Counted from the stretch's first letter, positions 17,354-26,323 are shown. The stretch is DNA of 64,000 nucleotides from Streptomyces griseus subsp. griseus (GCF_003610995.1 NZ_CP032543.1:1-64000), one strand, 5' to 3'. A program made the numbers and translations. Notes: a model not told the origin generated them from the sequence alone.

Positions 17354-19609
17354 ATGTCCGAGTTGTTCGACGCGGTCGACGCGCTGGTCGCGTCCCGCGC
17401 CACCCTGCCACCCCCAGCCGAACGCAAACGGCTGCGCTCCGCGCACGGCCTGACGATCGACGAGGTCGCCGGCGCGCTGAAGGTCCGCCGGGCCACGGTG
17501 TCCGGCTGGGAGTCCGGGAAGACCGAGCCCCGCCCCCCGGAGCGTGACGCGTACGCCCGGCTGCTGGACAAGCTTGCGGAGCTCTACCCCGTCACCCCGG
17601 CCCCGGCCGCTGAGGGCGGGCCCGTTCCGGATGCCCCGGTGCCGGCCACATTCACCCAAGCACCCGGTCCGTCGGAAGCGCCGCTGCTGTCCACAGGTCC
17701 GGCGCCCGAGGCTGCGGACATGGCTGAAACCGAGAACACACAGCCCCCTGCTCCCGTCGCCGCTGCTCCGGCTGCTGTGCCGCGCCCGGCGCGCACCACC
17801 GGGCCGTCGACGTCGCGCCGCCCCGGCGTACGGAATGCGGCCGCGGCCAACACCCCCGCGCGCGGTACGGATCCGCGCTTCGAGAACGGTCCGCTGGCGG
17901 TCGTCGACGTCGAGGACGGGAAGGTGCTGGCGTACTGTGTCGGCGGCCTGGTCCTGGACGTCCCCGCCAAGTCGCTGCCCTCCCTGGTGGAGTGGACCCT
18001 GGCGGAGGCGAAGCTCGGGCAGCCGAAGCTGTCCGGCCCGGGACGGCCCGCAGACCCGCTGCTCGTGCTCACCGAGGCCGCGCTGGAGCGCTACGGCCTC
18101 CCCGTCACGCTCACGGCGGAGGAGAGGGACGCCGGGCGGATCCCGGAGGGCCACAAGGTCATCAAGCAGCTGACCCGGGCCGACTGGAAGTTGACGAAGA
18201 GGGGCTTCGGGCCGTGGGCGAGGATCTACCGCCCGGCCAAGGGCTCGGAGCGCCAGTGCGTCCAGCTGTGCATCCCGTCGTGGAACGCGTTGGACCCCCG
18301 CTTCTGGGGTGACGCCGCGCAGCTTTCCCCGGCGGAGCTCGCCCGCGTCCTGGGCACCTTCGCGACGCGGGTGATGACGCCGCGCGGCTCCACCGCCGTG
18401 ACCGGCCTGGAGCTGATGACCGTGCTGCACCCGCCGACCCACGCCGTACGGGACGAGGAGACCGGCGCCCTGCGGCAGGCCGACACCAAGACTCCCGGCT
18501 CGCTCGGCAGCGACCCGGTGGACTGCGCACCGCCCGAGGCCCCCGACGGACACCCGGTCCTCAACGCCCTGGACCTGCCCCGCTTCCACGTCCGCGGCCC
18601 CTCCGAGAAGCTGTTCGAGGAGGCGTACGACTGGGCGCGGCCGATGACCGACGCGGAGTGCACCCTGCGCTTCCTCGTCGGCCTGGACGTGAACATGGCC
18701 TTCGGCGCCGGGGCGAACGGGCTGACCGTCGGCCTCGGCGAACCGACTCACGTCATGAACCCGGTGTTCGACCCGAAGCTGCCCGGCTCGTGGCTGGTCG
18801 ACCTCTCCCACGTCGACCTGTCCCAGGTGAAGGTCAGCAAGGAGTGGGTGGACCTGGAGGGCAGCCTGCTGCCCTCCCCGTTCACGCCCAAGGGCGACCG
18901 GCCCACCGGCCCGGCCTGGTACGCGACACCGACCGTGGCGTACGCCCAGGAGCTCGGGTACGACGTCCGGCCGACCGAGGCGTATGTCCGGTACGACAAC
19001 GGCCGCTACCTGGACGGCTGGTACACCCGGCTGCGTGACGCCTACCTCGCCACCATGGCTGACCTCGGCGTCACCACCGACCTCTCGCCCGAGGACTTCC
19101 TCACGGCGATGGACGGCTACAAGGACCGCGACCCGGAGCTGGGCATCGTCATCACGGCGATCAAGGCGACCGTCAAGGGCGGTATCGGCAAGCTCCGCGA
19201 GCGACCCCGCGGGGAGGGCTGGCGGCCGGGCGAGCGCTGGCGGGCCCTGGAACGCCCGACGTGGCGGCCCGACATCCGCGCCGCGGTCATCTCCCGCACC
19301 CGCATCAACCTGCACCGCAAGATCGTCAAGCACGCCGCGTTCACCAGGCAGTACCCGATCGCGGTCCTGTCCGACTGCGTCGTCTACGCCGCCAACGGCC
19401 CCTCACCGCTGGACGTCCTGCCCTACCGGGACGGCAAGCCGCTCCCCGGCGGGTTCAAGCTCGGCGTCAACCCCGGCCTGGTCAAGCACGAAGGCACCCA
19501 GACCGTCCTGTGGGGCGAGGAAGTCCGCGAGAAGTTCAACGCCCCGGACCTCAACCTCTCCCGGTCCATCAAGGACGGCACCGTCACCGACGCCGACAAC
19601 GGAGAGTAG
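17354..19609 (+). CDS. tap: telomere-associated protein Tap
   Basis: 751 residues from the ATG at 17354, with AGGAGG just upstream. An XRE-type helix-turn-helix lies at about residues 25-65 (LTIDEVAGALKVRRATVSGW). A Pro/Ala linker follows, then a large conserved domain starting near PRFENGPLAVVDVEDGKV and containing LTRADWKLTKRGFGPWARIY and VGLDVNMAFGAGANGLTVGL. This is the build of Streptomyces Tap, which binds the single-stranded 3' overhang of the telomere and recruits the terminal protein Tpg for end patching. The gene directly precedes tpg (12 bases apart), the usual tap-tpg operon. Length fits the family (about 740-750). Confidence 0.93.
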   Translation: MSELFDAVDALVASRATLPPPAERKRLRSAHGLTIDEVAGALKVRRATVSGWESGKTEPRPPERDAYARLLDKLAELYPVTPAPAAEGGPVPDAPVPATFTQAPGPSEAPLLSTGPAPEAADMAETENTQPPAPVAAAPAAVPRPARTTGPSTSRRPGVRNAAAANTPARGTDPRFENGPLAVVDVEDGKVLAYCVGGLVLDVPAKSLPSLVEWTLAEAKLGQPKLSGPGRPADPLLVLTEAALERYGLPVTLTAEERDAGRIPEGHKVIKQLTRADWKLTKRGFGPWARIYRPAKGSERQCVQLCIPSWNALDPRFWGDAAQLSPAELARVLGTFATRVMTPRGSTAVTGLELMTVLHPPTHAVRDEETGALRQADTKTPGSLGSDPVDCAPPEAPDGHPVLNALDLPRFHVRGPSEKLFEEAYDWARPMTDAECTLRFLVGLDVNMAFGAGANGLTVGLGEPTHVMNPVFDPKLPGSWLVDLSHVDLSQVKVSKEWVDLEGSLLPSPFTPKGDRPTGPAWYATPTVAYAQELGYDVRPTEAYVRYDNGRYLDGWYTRLRDAYLATMADLGVTTDLSPEDFLTAMDGYKDRDPELGIVITAIKATVKGGIGKLRERPRGEGWRPGERWRALERPTWRPDIRAAVISRTRINLHRKIVKHAAFTRQYPIAVLSDCVVYAANGPSPLDVLPYRDGKPLPGGFKLGVNPGLVKHEGTQTVLWGEEVREKFNAPDLNLSRSIKDGTVTDADNGE

Positions 19610-19621
19610 GAGAAGACCGGC

Positions 19622-20179
19622 ATGAGCCTGATCGGGGACGGCCTGAACAAGGCGGTGCAGAAGGCGTTCACCCGCCCCGCGCCGAAGAGCGCGGGCGCGC
19701 AGATGCGGTACCTGGTGAAGCAGCTCGGCGGCACGAAGGCGGTCGCGCAGATGCTCCGAGTCTCCCAGCGCACCGTGGAGCGGTACGTGAAGGACCAGAT
19801 CAAGAAGCCCCGCCCCGACCTCGCCGGACGCCTGGACCGCGAGGTGAAGCAGCGATGGCAGCCGCAGATCCGGGCCAAGGCCAAGGCCAAGGCCGCGTCC
19901 ACGGACGGCATCATCATCGACACCCGCGCCCGCCTCGGCTACACCGCCCCGATCGGCTCCACCGACCAGGACCGCATCCGCCACCTCACCGTCGCCCTCC
20001 CCCCGGTCCACGCCGCCCGCCTCTTCGAGGCCCAGGAGCAGGGCGCGTCCGACGCACGCCTCCAGGAGATCGCCGCCGAAGCCCTCAAGGAGGTCTACTT
20101 CCAGGACGGCGGCCGCCGCGCCGGCTCCCTGGACGAAGTCCGCTTCACCGACATCGAACACCTCGAGTTCGACCTGTAG
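19622..20179 (+). CDS. tpg: telomere terminal protein Tpg
   Basis: 185 residues. An HTH-like segment (GGTKAVAQMLRVSQRTVERY, about residues 38-57) is followed by the conserved C-terminal domain with ARLGYTAPIGSTDQDRIRHL and a tail ending in IEHLEFDL. Tpg is the protein covalently linked to the 5' ends of Streptomyces linear replicons and primes end patching. Size and order after tap match the family. A strong hairpin follows the gene. Confidence 0.93.
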   Translation: MSLIGDGLNKAVQKAFTRPAPKSAGAQMRYLVKQLGGTKAVAQMLRVSQRTVERYVKDQIKKPRPDLAGRLDREVKQRWQPQIRAKAKAKAASTDGIIIDTRARLGYTAPIGSTDQDRIRHLTVALPPVHAARLFEAQEQGASDARLQEIAAEALKEVYFQDGGRRAGSLDEVRFTDIEHLEFDL

Positions 20180-20204
20180 GCGGGACGCCATCCGGACAGC
20201 CCGT

Positions 20205-20236
20205 GAGCCCTCGGACCGCTACTGGTCCGAGGGCTC
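20205..20236 (+). terminator. hairpin after tpg
   Basis: A perfect 13-bp stem (GAGCCCTCGGACC) with a 6-base loop, 25 bases after the tpg stop. No U-tract follows, which is normal for Streptomyces terminators. Confidence 0.75.
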
Positions 20237-20299
20237 GGTCGGGCATCGGGCTGCCCCGTTGGCCAGTTGATGCTTGCCGGGGTGGGCGATGATGGGCCG

Positions 20300-21433
20300 G
20301 TGAGTCTGGATCTGAGCAACTATGAGCTCCGCTGGCCGGCGCCGCTGTTCGCGTCCGAGGGTGAGCGGGTCCTGCGGGTCACGAGCAGATGGTGGGAGGA
20401 CCAGGCGGTCTGGCTCCTCACGGAGGCCTTCGCCGGTACGACGGTGGTGGCCGATTTCGAGGAGCTGCCCAACCGCCCCGCACCGTCGGACGACCCGTGG
20501 GGCAGCACTACCCCTGGCTGGGGGGAGCGGCAGGGGAGGGACAAGCGGGACTGGCTCACCGAGCTGGTCGGTCGAGCCTCGGAGCTGCGCCGTGCCGTCG
20601 AGCCGCGGCCGTACTGGCCGCAGCGGCAAGGGCGCGGCCTCTCGCATGACGGCAGTACCCCACGGGACTCCCGCCGTGACTTCGAGCGGATCGTCAGCGA
20701 CTTTGCCGACAGCGGCTACCTGGTGGAGGCTTTCGGCGAGGACTGCGTGGACGACCCCACCGCGCTGTCGGACGCGGACGCCTCGCGGGTGATCGAGCGC
20801 CGCCTGGGCATTCCCGACCTGTGGCCCCTGACCCCGGCCACATGGGACGAGGACACCTTCTTCGGGTTGATCGAGGTCTTCCACGACCTCGTCAGCCGCC
20901 CCCGCACCCGCCGTTTCCACTCCTACGCCGGGTGCGGCTGGCACCACTCGGAGTTCCACAACGGGCCCGCCCGCCTCCTCTACCGCAGCAAGGTCAACGA
21001 GCTGCTCCGCGAGGGGGGCATCGAGTACGAGCTGGCTGCCGAAGGAGAGGACCTCGGACGCCTGGTCGCCATCACCGACGACGCCCGCAGCGCGCTGGTG
21101 CACCATGCCCTGACCGGCAGCGCCCCGGACATCACGGCCCGGGTCCGTCACGCCGTCGCCCTCTTCCGCGCCCGTGGCGCGGCCGCGGAGGGCAAGCGAT
21201 CGGCGATCGTGACCCTCGCGGGCATCCTTGAGGAACGCCGGGCCCTCCTCAAGGACGAGCTCGGTAAGGACGAGGGGGCCCTCTTCGAGATCGCCAACCG
21301 CTACGACCTGCGTCACCGGAGAGCAGACCAGCGCGGCGACTACGACGAAGCGTTCCTGGACTGGATCTTCTGGTGGTACCTCGGAACGGTCGAGCTCACC
21401 AACCGGCTCATCGCGTCACGGCTCGGCGGCTGA
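20300..21433 (+). CDS. hypothetical protein with HEPN-like helical C-terminus
   Basis: About 377 residues from the GTG at 20300; an ATG at 20267 would add 11. The N-terminal half contains SLDLSNYELRWPAPLF. The middle has RRFHSYAGCGWHHSEFHNGP, and the last 130 residues are helical with NRYDLRHRRADQRGDYDEAF and FWWYLGTVELTNRLI. The R-x4-6-H-like RHRRADQ pattern in a helical context resembles HEPN RNase or abortive-infection proteins, but the match is weak. It is placed between the two tpg genes. Function not established. Confidence 0.6.
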   Translation: MSLDLSNYELRWPAPLFASEGERVLRVTSRWWEDQAVWLLTEAFAGTTVVADFEELPNRPAPSDDPWGSTTPGWGERQGRDKRDWLTELVGRASELRRAVEPRPYWPQRQGRGLSHDGSTPRDSRRDFERIVSDFADSGYLVEAFGEDCVDDPTALSDADASRVIERRLGIPDLWPLTPATWDEDTFFGLIEVFHDLVSRPRTRRFHSYAGCGWHHSEFHNGPARLLYRSKVNELLREGGIEYELAAEGEDLGRLVAITDDARSALVHHALTGSAPDITARVRHAVALFRARGAAAEGKRSAIVTLAGILEERRALLKDELGKDEGALFEIANRYDLRHRRADQRGDYDEAFLDWIFWWYLGTVELTNRLIASRLGG

Positions 21434-21453
21434 CAACGCCCGCTTCGTGCAGG

Positions 21454-21753
21454 TCAGTCGCCGCTGGTCGGCTTCTCCTCGAAGAACCAGCCGTGGGCGG
21501 CCATGCCCTCCTTCGTCCACTCCATCACCAGCAGGGCTCCCTCCTTGGCCCGGGTGGCGTCGCGGCCACGCCCGTCCGCGAAGTAGCGGATCAGGGCCCC
21601 GGCGGCCGGCCGGTCCGCGTCGCACGCAGGGCACAGCTCCAGGTGGATCGGCCGTCCGTGCTCGTCGTTCTGCGGCATCACGATGCTGGTGAGCAGGTCG
21701 CCGCGACACCGCGAACACTGCGGCAGCCGGTCAGAGGTCACAACTCGGGCCAT
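21454..21753 (-). CDS. small zinc-ribbon protein, DUF6300-like
   Basis: 99 residues with CSRC and CPAC about 30 residues apart, a clear zinc ribbon, and a helical tail. This matches a small Streptomyces family I know as DUF6300 (assignment from memory). No known function. It stands alone on the minus strand between genes of the opposite strand. Confidence 0.6.
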   Translation of the reverse strand: MARVVTSDRLPQCSRCRGDLLTSIVMPQNDEHGRPIHLELCPACDADRPAAGALIRYFADGRGRDATRAKEGALLVMEWTKEGMAAHGWFFEEKPTSGD

Positions 21754-21915
21754 AGGGTGCTCCCTTGCTCATAACGTGACCCCCTACCCAAGACCTGGTC
21801 ACCCGTCGCGTCAACCCCCACGACCAGGACCGATTCCGGCCCGTCCCGTGATCGACTGCCAGGTGCGTCCACTGTCGGTTCCTCTGTCCACAGGCGATCC
21901 GTGGTCCCTGGAGGT

Positions 21916-22506
21916 ATGAGCGATCACGAGCAGCAGCAGCCGGCCCCGGGCCGCGGCAAGGTCCTGGAAGCCCTCGTGCGGGCGGAGCGGAAGGTCTTCA
22001 CCCGGCCCGCGCCGAAATCCGCGAAGGCTCAGGTGAAATTCCTCCTCACGCGGGCGAAGGGGTCCACGAAGACCTTAGCGGAGCGTCTGGGCGTCTCGCG
22101 CCGCACGGTGGAGCGCTACCGGTCCGGGACTCTGACGACCCCGCAGAAGCGGCTCCAGGCCGCCCTGGTCGAAGAGACCGAGTCCGAATGGCAACCGCAG
22201 GTCAGAGCACAAGCGAGGGAGCAGGCTGCCACCTCCGGCGGGATGATGGTGCATGTGGTCGCGTACTTCGGGTTCGCCGCCACCGGGTCCTCCGACAACG
22301 GCCGCGAACGGCACATCACCACCGCGATCTCGCCCACCTACGTACAGCAGATCCTCCAGCTCCAGGAGTCCGGTGCGACGGAGGAGGAGCTGCATCCGGT
22401 CGTCGCCCAGGCGGTCACCGAGTCCTATTTCACGGAATGGGGCACCCGCGCCCAAGGGCTGCGCGCGGATTTCACCCACGTCCAGTCGATAGATTTCGAG
22501 TTCTGA
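21916..22506 (+). CDS. tpg: second Tpg-like terminal protein
   Basis: 196 residues. It shares the FTRPAPKSAKAQ opening, the HTH (GSTKTLAERLGVSRRTVERY) and the SEWQPQVRAQAREQAA block with the Tpg at 19622, and has the same C-terminal end type (VQSIDFEF). It is clearly a paralogue but diverged, with an extended N-terminus and GMMVHVVAYFGFAATG in place of the IIIDTRARLG block. It has no tap of its own. It could be a solo terminal protein from another linear plasmid, or serve a second telomere type. Confidence 0.85.
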   Translation: MSDHEQQQPAPGRGKVLEALVRAERKVFTRPAPKSAKAQVKFLLTRAKGSTKTLAERLGVSRRTVERYRSGTLTTPQKRLQAALVEETESEWQPQVRAQAREQAATSGGMMVHVVAYFGFAATGSSDNGRERHITTAISPTYVQQILQLQESGATEEELHPVVAQAVTESYFTEWGTRAQGLRADFTHVQSIDFEF

Positions 22507-22654
22507 CACCACACAATTCCAGGACTGCTATAACCGTTTTCATGAGCCGAAGCGCGGTAGTCGTCACACAGGCAGGCTTGTTGTCACCGGTGAGGCTGCA
22601 GGTCGTTGGGGCTGCCCATCACGGGAATCAGCGGCTCGGGCACAATCAGGAGCC

Positions 22655-23395
22655 GTGCCCACCCCTCCTGATCCCGCTGCCCTGTACCCCGATATCGCAG
22701 CCTGCGGCAGCCTCGCCGCAGCGCTCCAGGCCGAGGCGGAAGGCCGCCTCGCCAGGGTTCCCGTCACATCCTCGGACTCTGATCCGCTGCTTCATGCGGC
22801 CGTCACAAGCATGCTGCCGCACCGCGATCCGCTGCAGATCAGCGCTTGGTCGCACGAGCGGCGGTGGTCGATCCGCGGCACGGAACCGTTCCAGAGCCTG
22901 TCCCTCATCGATGGCAGGACGGACGACCTGGCGGAGGTCGCCAGGGCCGCCCGGGCCTGGCGCGACGGTGAGGCGCTGAACGGCATTCGCCAGGCGGCGC
23001 CCTTCGTGCACCTGACTGGCCGGTTCGAGGTCCCCGACCTCGATTCCGCGCGGCTGGTGGAATCCGAGTGGCAGAGCATGCGCGTGGAGGCGAGCGGGCT
23101 GGACTACGTCTGGCAGAAAACGTACCAAGCCCTGATCGAGGCGGCGCACGCCGAGCCGGCGCTTCGTGCCCTCTACCCGTTCACGAGCCACTGGGCGTTG
23201 CGCTTCTCGACCACCACCCGCCCGCGCCTGACCGTCGTCGGACCGTGCCTGACCGCGGGCAGCGACGGCATGTACGGGGTGGGGACAGGGTTCATCACCT
23301 CCGACCTTGGCCTGTTCGCCACAGCGCACGAGGCCGTGGCGGTGGCCGTGCACCACATGCCGTCCGGCCTCGGCCCGGTCACGCTTGGCGGATGA
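22655..23395 (+). CDS. DUF6193-family protein
   Basis: 246 residues from a GTG preceded by AGGAG. Features are SDSDPLLHAAVTSMLPHRDP, a WSIRGTEPFQ motif and SHWALRFSTTTRPRL. I recall these from Streptomyces proteins named DUF6193 and annotated as natural-product-associated. No catalytic motif is visible. It stands alone between tpg2 and plasmid-type genes. Confidence 0.6.
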   Translation: MPTPPDPAALYPDIAACGSLAAALQAEAEGRLARVPVTSSDSDPLLHAAVTSMLPHRDPLQISAWSHERRWSIRGTEPFQSLSLIDGRTDDLAEVARAARAWRDGEALNGIRQAAPFVHLTGRFEVPDLDSARLVESEWQSMRVEASGLDYVWQKTYQALIEAAHAEPALRALYPFTSHWALRFSTTTRPRLTVVGPCLTAGSDGMYGVGTGFITSDLGLFATAHEAVAVAVHHMPSGLGPVTLGG

Positions 23396-23655
23396 CCCTG
23401 CCCGACAGAGGAGCCGTGTGGGTGCAACCACCGCCCGCATCGCCCCGGCACTGGTGACAGAAAGGCTGCCGAACAAGCACTTGTGACAAGCCGAATGCGT
23501 CGTTGGTGACAACCAGGCTGATTCGACCGTCCCCATTCACCACTTCAGCCGGTCCTGCTGGTGACAGCTCCCGAGCTTCGGCTCATTTCAGCGGGCCGCC
23601 GTTCAGCGCTCTGACGGCGGCCCGTCCCTATTCCCTGTGAAATGCGAGGCCAACG

Positions 23656-24420
23656 ATGACCACGCCCCTGCCGCCCCGGCGCACCGGCCGCCGTGCGACC
23701 GCCCCGTATGTCGCGGTGCCGCGCGAGCCGGCCGACCCGGCTCGTACGGGACGGCGCTGGGTACGGCGCCGCGCCCGGGGCATGACCGCCGATGCCGTTG
23801 CGGCCGCCCTGGACGTCGCCCGGTTCGACGCCCGGCAGAACTCGAGGTTCGAGGACCTCGCCGGTGACGAGCGCGGCCCGGCGGAACTCGGCGAGTGGGA
23901 ACGCATCGCCCAACTGCTCGCCGACGCACTCCCGGGCACGGTCTACGACCCGGACACCGACGACGTCGTACGGGCCGAGCTCGCCGCCGACGCCGCGGCC
24001 GCCCGCGAAGCCGAGCTGCGCGAAGCGATGCGGATCGCGGCCCGCGCCGACGAGCTCCAGGCGCTGCGCGAGCTCGGCACCCTGGACCAGGCCGAGCCCC
24101 GAGAGGGCGACGAAGCCGTACGCGACGAGCTCACCCGCCGCGCCGGCGGCTACATCCAGGCCGACGTCGACGCCTGGCTCGCCCGCGCCCTGGCCGTACA
24201 CCGCGGGCACTACCGCGACCCGGCCGCCCGCGAAGCCGCCGCCGGCCTTCTCACCCCACTGGTCCTCGCCCACGCCGCGCTGCTCGCCGAACTCGCCCCC
24301 CTGGACCCCGACGCCGGTGTCGACCAGCTGGCGTTCGCCGCCCGGCTCGCCACCGTCGAACCCGAAGCCACCGCAGCCCTCGCCGCGCTTCTCACCCGCG
24401 CCCGCCCCCGGGCTCACTGA
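23656..24420 (+). CDS. hypothetical Ala/Arg-rich plasmid-type protein
   Basis: 254 residues, highly charged and helical, with repeated Ala-Asp-Glu heptads (AELAADAAAAREAELREAMR) that suggest a coiled coil. No domain recognised. Together with the next gene it resembles short orphan genes of Streptomyces integrative or linear plasmids. G-rich repeats follow immediately. Confidence 0.55.
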   Translation: MTTPLPPRRTGRRATAPYVAVPREPADPARTGRRWVRRRARGMTADAVAAALDVARFDARQNSRFEDLAGDERGPAELGEWERIAQLLADALPGTVYDPDTDDVVRAELAADAAAAREAELREAMRIAARADELQALRELGTLDQAEPREGDEAVRDELTRRAGGYIQADVDAWLARALAVHRGHYRDPAAREAAAGLLTPLVLAHAALLAELAPLDPDAGVDQLAFAARLATVEPEATAALAALLTRARPRAH

Positions 24421-24457
24421 CTCACTCTCTGCAATCCCCCAGTTCCCGAAGTCTCTG

Positions 24458-24565
24458 GGGGAAGACCTGGGGGATTGGGGCCAGAAATGCCCGAATAGCC
24501 CGGAACCTCTGGGGGGTGGCAGGGCGATTTCGCAGGTGGAGGCAGTTTCGGGGAAGACCTGGGGG
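24458..24565 (+). repeat. two copies of GGGGAAGACCTGGGGG, 92 bp apart
   Basis: The 16-bp repeat occurs at 24458-24473 and 24550-24565, each followed by a further G run (GATTGGGG or TCTGGGG). The strand is strongly G-rich and lies in a 195-base gap between two genes. It could be an iteron-like binding site or form G-quadruplexes. Confidence 0.5.
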
Positions 24566-24615
24566 TCTGGGGGGTAAAGCCCACGGATCATCACCGGCCG
24601 TCACCTCGCCACGGC

Positions 24616-25185
24616 ATGAGCGTTGTGCCGGACATGGACTGGACACAGCTGCTCAAGGAACTCACCGCCGCGGTGGAGGTGCGCAACCGCAGGGTGGCGA
24701 GCCTGCGTACCGCCGGTTCCGCCGTGGCCGAACTCGCGGCGCAGGCTCTCGCAGCCGGCGCCCCGGGCCCGCCCCTGCGCCGCATCCTGGCCGGAATGGA
24801 ACCGCTGCTCGAACAGGAGCGCCCTCACGTGTGCGGACCAGGACCCGTCGTTCCGCCCGGCCGCCCGGCCCTGCCGCAGCAGGCCGCCGACGCGGCGCCT
24901 GTGATCCGCCAGCCGCTGTCGGCGGACGACGCCTTCGGCCACCCCGCGCCGGTCCGGTACTCCCTGGAGGAGGCGTGGCAGAAGGGAATCTTGCCGTGGA
25001 AGGCGGCGACGATGCGCACCTACCTGAAACGCTCCCGAGAGCGTTTCATCCCGGTGCCCGAGGGCGTACTGGACGGGCAGACCGTTCGCTACACCGAGGA
25101 CGAGCTGAGGACCTGGCGTACGGCCTGGGAAGCGCAGGCCGGCCCCACCACCGGCCGACCATCCGCAAGCCCAGAACCGGTGTGA
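24616..25185 (+). CDS. hypothetical protein with HTH-like C-terminus
   Basis: 189 residues from the ATG at 24616. The N-terminal half is helical (LLKELTAAVEVRNRRVASLR). The C-terminal part (WQKGILPWKAATMRTYLKRS then RYTEDELRTW) resembles an excisionase or winged-helix fold in which a short helix reads DNA. No signal peptide. A plasmid-borne DNA-binding role is a guess. Confidence 0.5.
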   Translation: MSVVPDMDWTQLLKELTAAVEVRNRRVASLRTAGSAVAELAAQALAAGAPGPPLRRILAGMEPLLEQERPHVCGPGPVVPPGRPALPQQAADAAPVIRQPLSADDAFGHPAPVRYSLEEAWQKGILPWKAATMRTYLKRSRERFIPVPEGVLDGQTVRYTEDELRTWRTAWEAQAGPTTGRPSASPEPV

Positions 25186-25233
25186 CGGTGACAAGGAGTG
25201 AGCGTGACACTCGTGTCTAGCTCACCAGAAAAC

Positions 25234-25256
25234 GTGTCACGCCGGGTGTCACGCCG
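25234..25256 (+). promoter_or_regulatory. tandem GTGTCACGCCG repeats upstream of the toxin-antitoxin module
   Basis: GTGTCACGCCG is repeated at 25234 and 25246 with a 12-bp period, and the same GTGTC/GTGAC words occur just upstream (25204-25216). It lies 215 bp before the antitoxin start and may be an operator. Confidence 0.35.
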
Positions 25257-25470
25257 CCCCATTTCTGCTCCCGTTTGTCCGTTTCTTGGGGTCGTAGGGC
25301 GCTCAGAGGCCGCCTTCGGGGTGGAGCGTGACGCTCAAGATTTGGCCTCACCCGCGCATGCGAGAAGCACGAAGCGTGGTTGCGGGCCGGGTTCCTGCGG
25401 AGTGCTCCCGGGCCCGGCTGCCCGGCGATACCGTGGTGGCACACGCCCGTTCGCGCCCTGGAGGCCCTCG

Positions 25471-25707
25471 ATGAGCAACCAGCCGGCCCCCGCCGACAAC
25501 ACCGTCCGTCAGCAGCTGGAGCCCGACACGGCTGACGGACTGCGCGCGTACGCGGCCCGTACCCGCGAGAGCGCCGACCAGCTCGCCGCCGTCCTGGAGG
25601 ACATCGCCACCAACGGCCTGCCCGACCCCGAGCAGTGCACCCCGTGGGAAGAGCTGCGCGAGACACACCTCGCCCGGCTCACTGCTCAGCGCCCGGCCGT
25701 CGCCTGA
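25471..25707 (+). CDS. putative type II antitoxin
   Basis: 78 residues, acidic and helical (LRAYAARTRESADQLAAVLE). It overlaps the next gene by one base (TGATG), so the two are translationally coupled. The size, charge and order are those of an antitoxin. There is no recognisable HTH, so DNA binding is uncertain. Confidence 0.6.
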   Translation: MSNQPAPADNTVRQQLEPDTADGLRAYAARTRESADQLAAVLEDIATNGLPDPEQCTPWEELRETHLARLTAQRPAVA

Positions 25708-25982
25708 TGCCCGCACCGCACAGCCCCCGCCGCCGCGCCCGGATCACGTTCTCCGACTCCGCCGCCAAGCAGCTGGACTCCATCACCAGCGAAGCCGAGC
25801 TCCACGCCCTGGACCGCGCCCTGGTCGTCGTCTCCGTCGACCCCGACGCTGGCGAACTCCTCCCCGGCGACAGCACCGGACCACGGCTGCGCCAATACGT
25901 CGACGACGTCGAACGCGTTCGGCTCGTGTACTGGGTCACCGCGCTCAAGACCGTCGTGGTCGTCGCCTTCCTCGAGGTGTAG
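25707..25982 (+). CDS. putative RelE/ParE-like toxin
   Basis: 91 residues. A basic start (RRRARITFSD) is followed by a helix pair (AAKQLDSITSEAELHALDRA), an LPGDSTGPRLRQYVDD segment and terminal strands (VRLVYWVTALKTVVVVAFLEV). This is the helix-helix-sheet order of RelE-superfamily toxins, which cleave mRNA on the ribosome or poison gyrase. The catalytic residues of known RelE proteins cannot be assigned by eye. A perfect hairpin follows 45 bases downstream. Confidence 0.65.
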   Translation: MPAPHSPRRRARITFSDSAAKQLDSITSEAELHALDRALVVVSVDPDAGELLPGDSTGPRLRQYVDDVERVRLVYWVTALKTVVVVAFLEV

Positions 25983-26027
25983 CACCCGCCCAGAGCCGCG
26001 CGCTGCTCCTGGTGCTGCTCGTGCTCT

Positions 26028-26060
26028 GACACCGTGCAGCACGTGTTGCTGCACGGTGTC
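26028..26060 (+). terminator. hairpin after the toxin-antitoxin module
   Basis: A perfect 14-bp stem (GACACCGTGCAGCA) with a 5-base loop, placed just after the toxin gene. Confidence 0.7.
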
Positions 26061-26140
26061 CTTGAGGTGCTGGAGAGCGATGACATACAGAGGGCGGCCT
26101 CAGGCCGCGTACGGGTGCTGCTCGTGCAGCAAGGCCGGCC

Positions 26141-26323
26141 TCACCGTGTAGCGGCCGCGCGCCTCGCCCGGCCCTGCTCCAGCTGCTGCACGCGCTCGCG
26201 GCGTGCAGCAGCCAGACGTGAGCACGCCTGCGCCGCGCCCTCGAAGTACACGTCGACGTCCGGGCCGTCCTCGTGCCGGGCGACCGTGTACGCGGCCTTC
26301 AGCGCCTCGAAGGCCGCGAGCAC
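26141..26323 (-). CDS. short helical hypothetical protein
   Basis: 60 residues from a GTG at 26323; the frame stays open further upstream without a clear start. It reads LAAFEALKAAYTVARHEDGP and ends with a basic Arg/Ala helix. It resembles C-terminal parts of small plasmid proteins. Function unknown and the start is uncertain. Confidence 0.35.
   Translation of the reverse strand: MLAAFEALKAAYTVARHEDGPDVDVYFEGAAQACSRLAAARRERVQQLEQGRARRAAATR

Noticed and set aside
26028..26060. GACACCGTGCAGCA palindrome as an attachment site
   Set aside because: It is placed directly after a gene stop, is perfectly self-complementary and has no second copy; a terminator explains it better.
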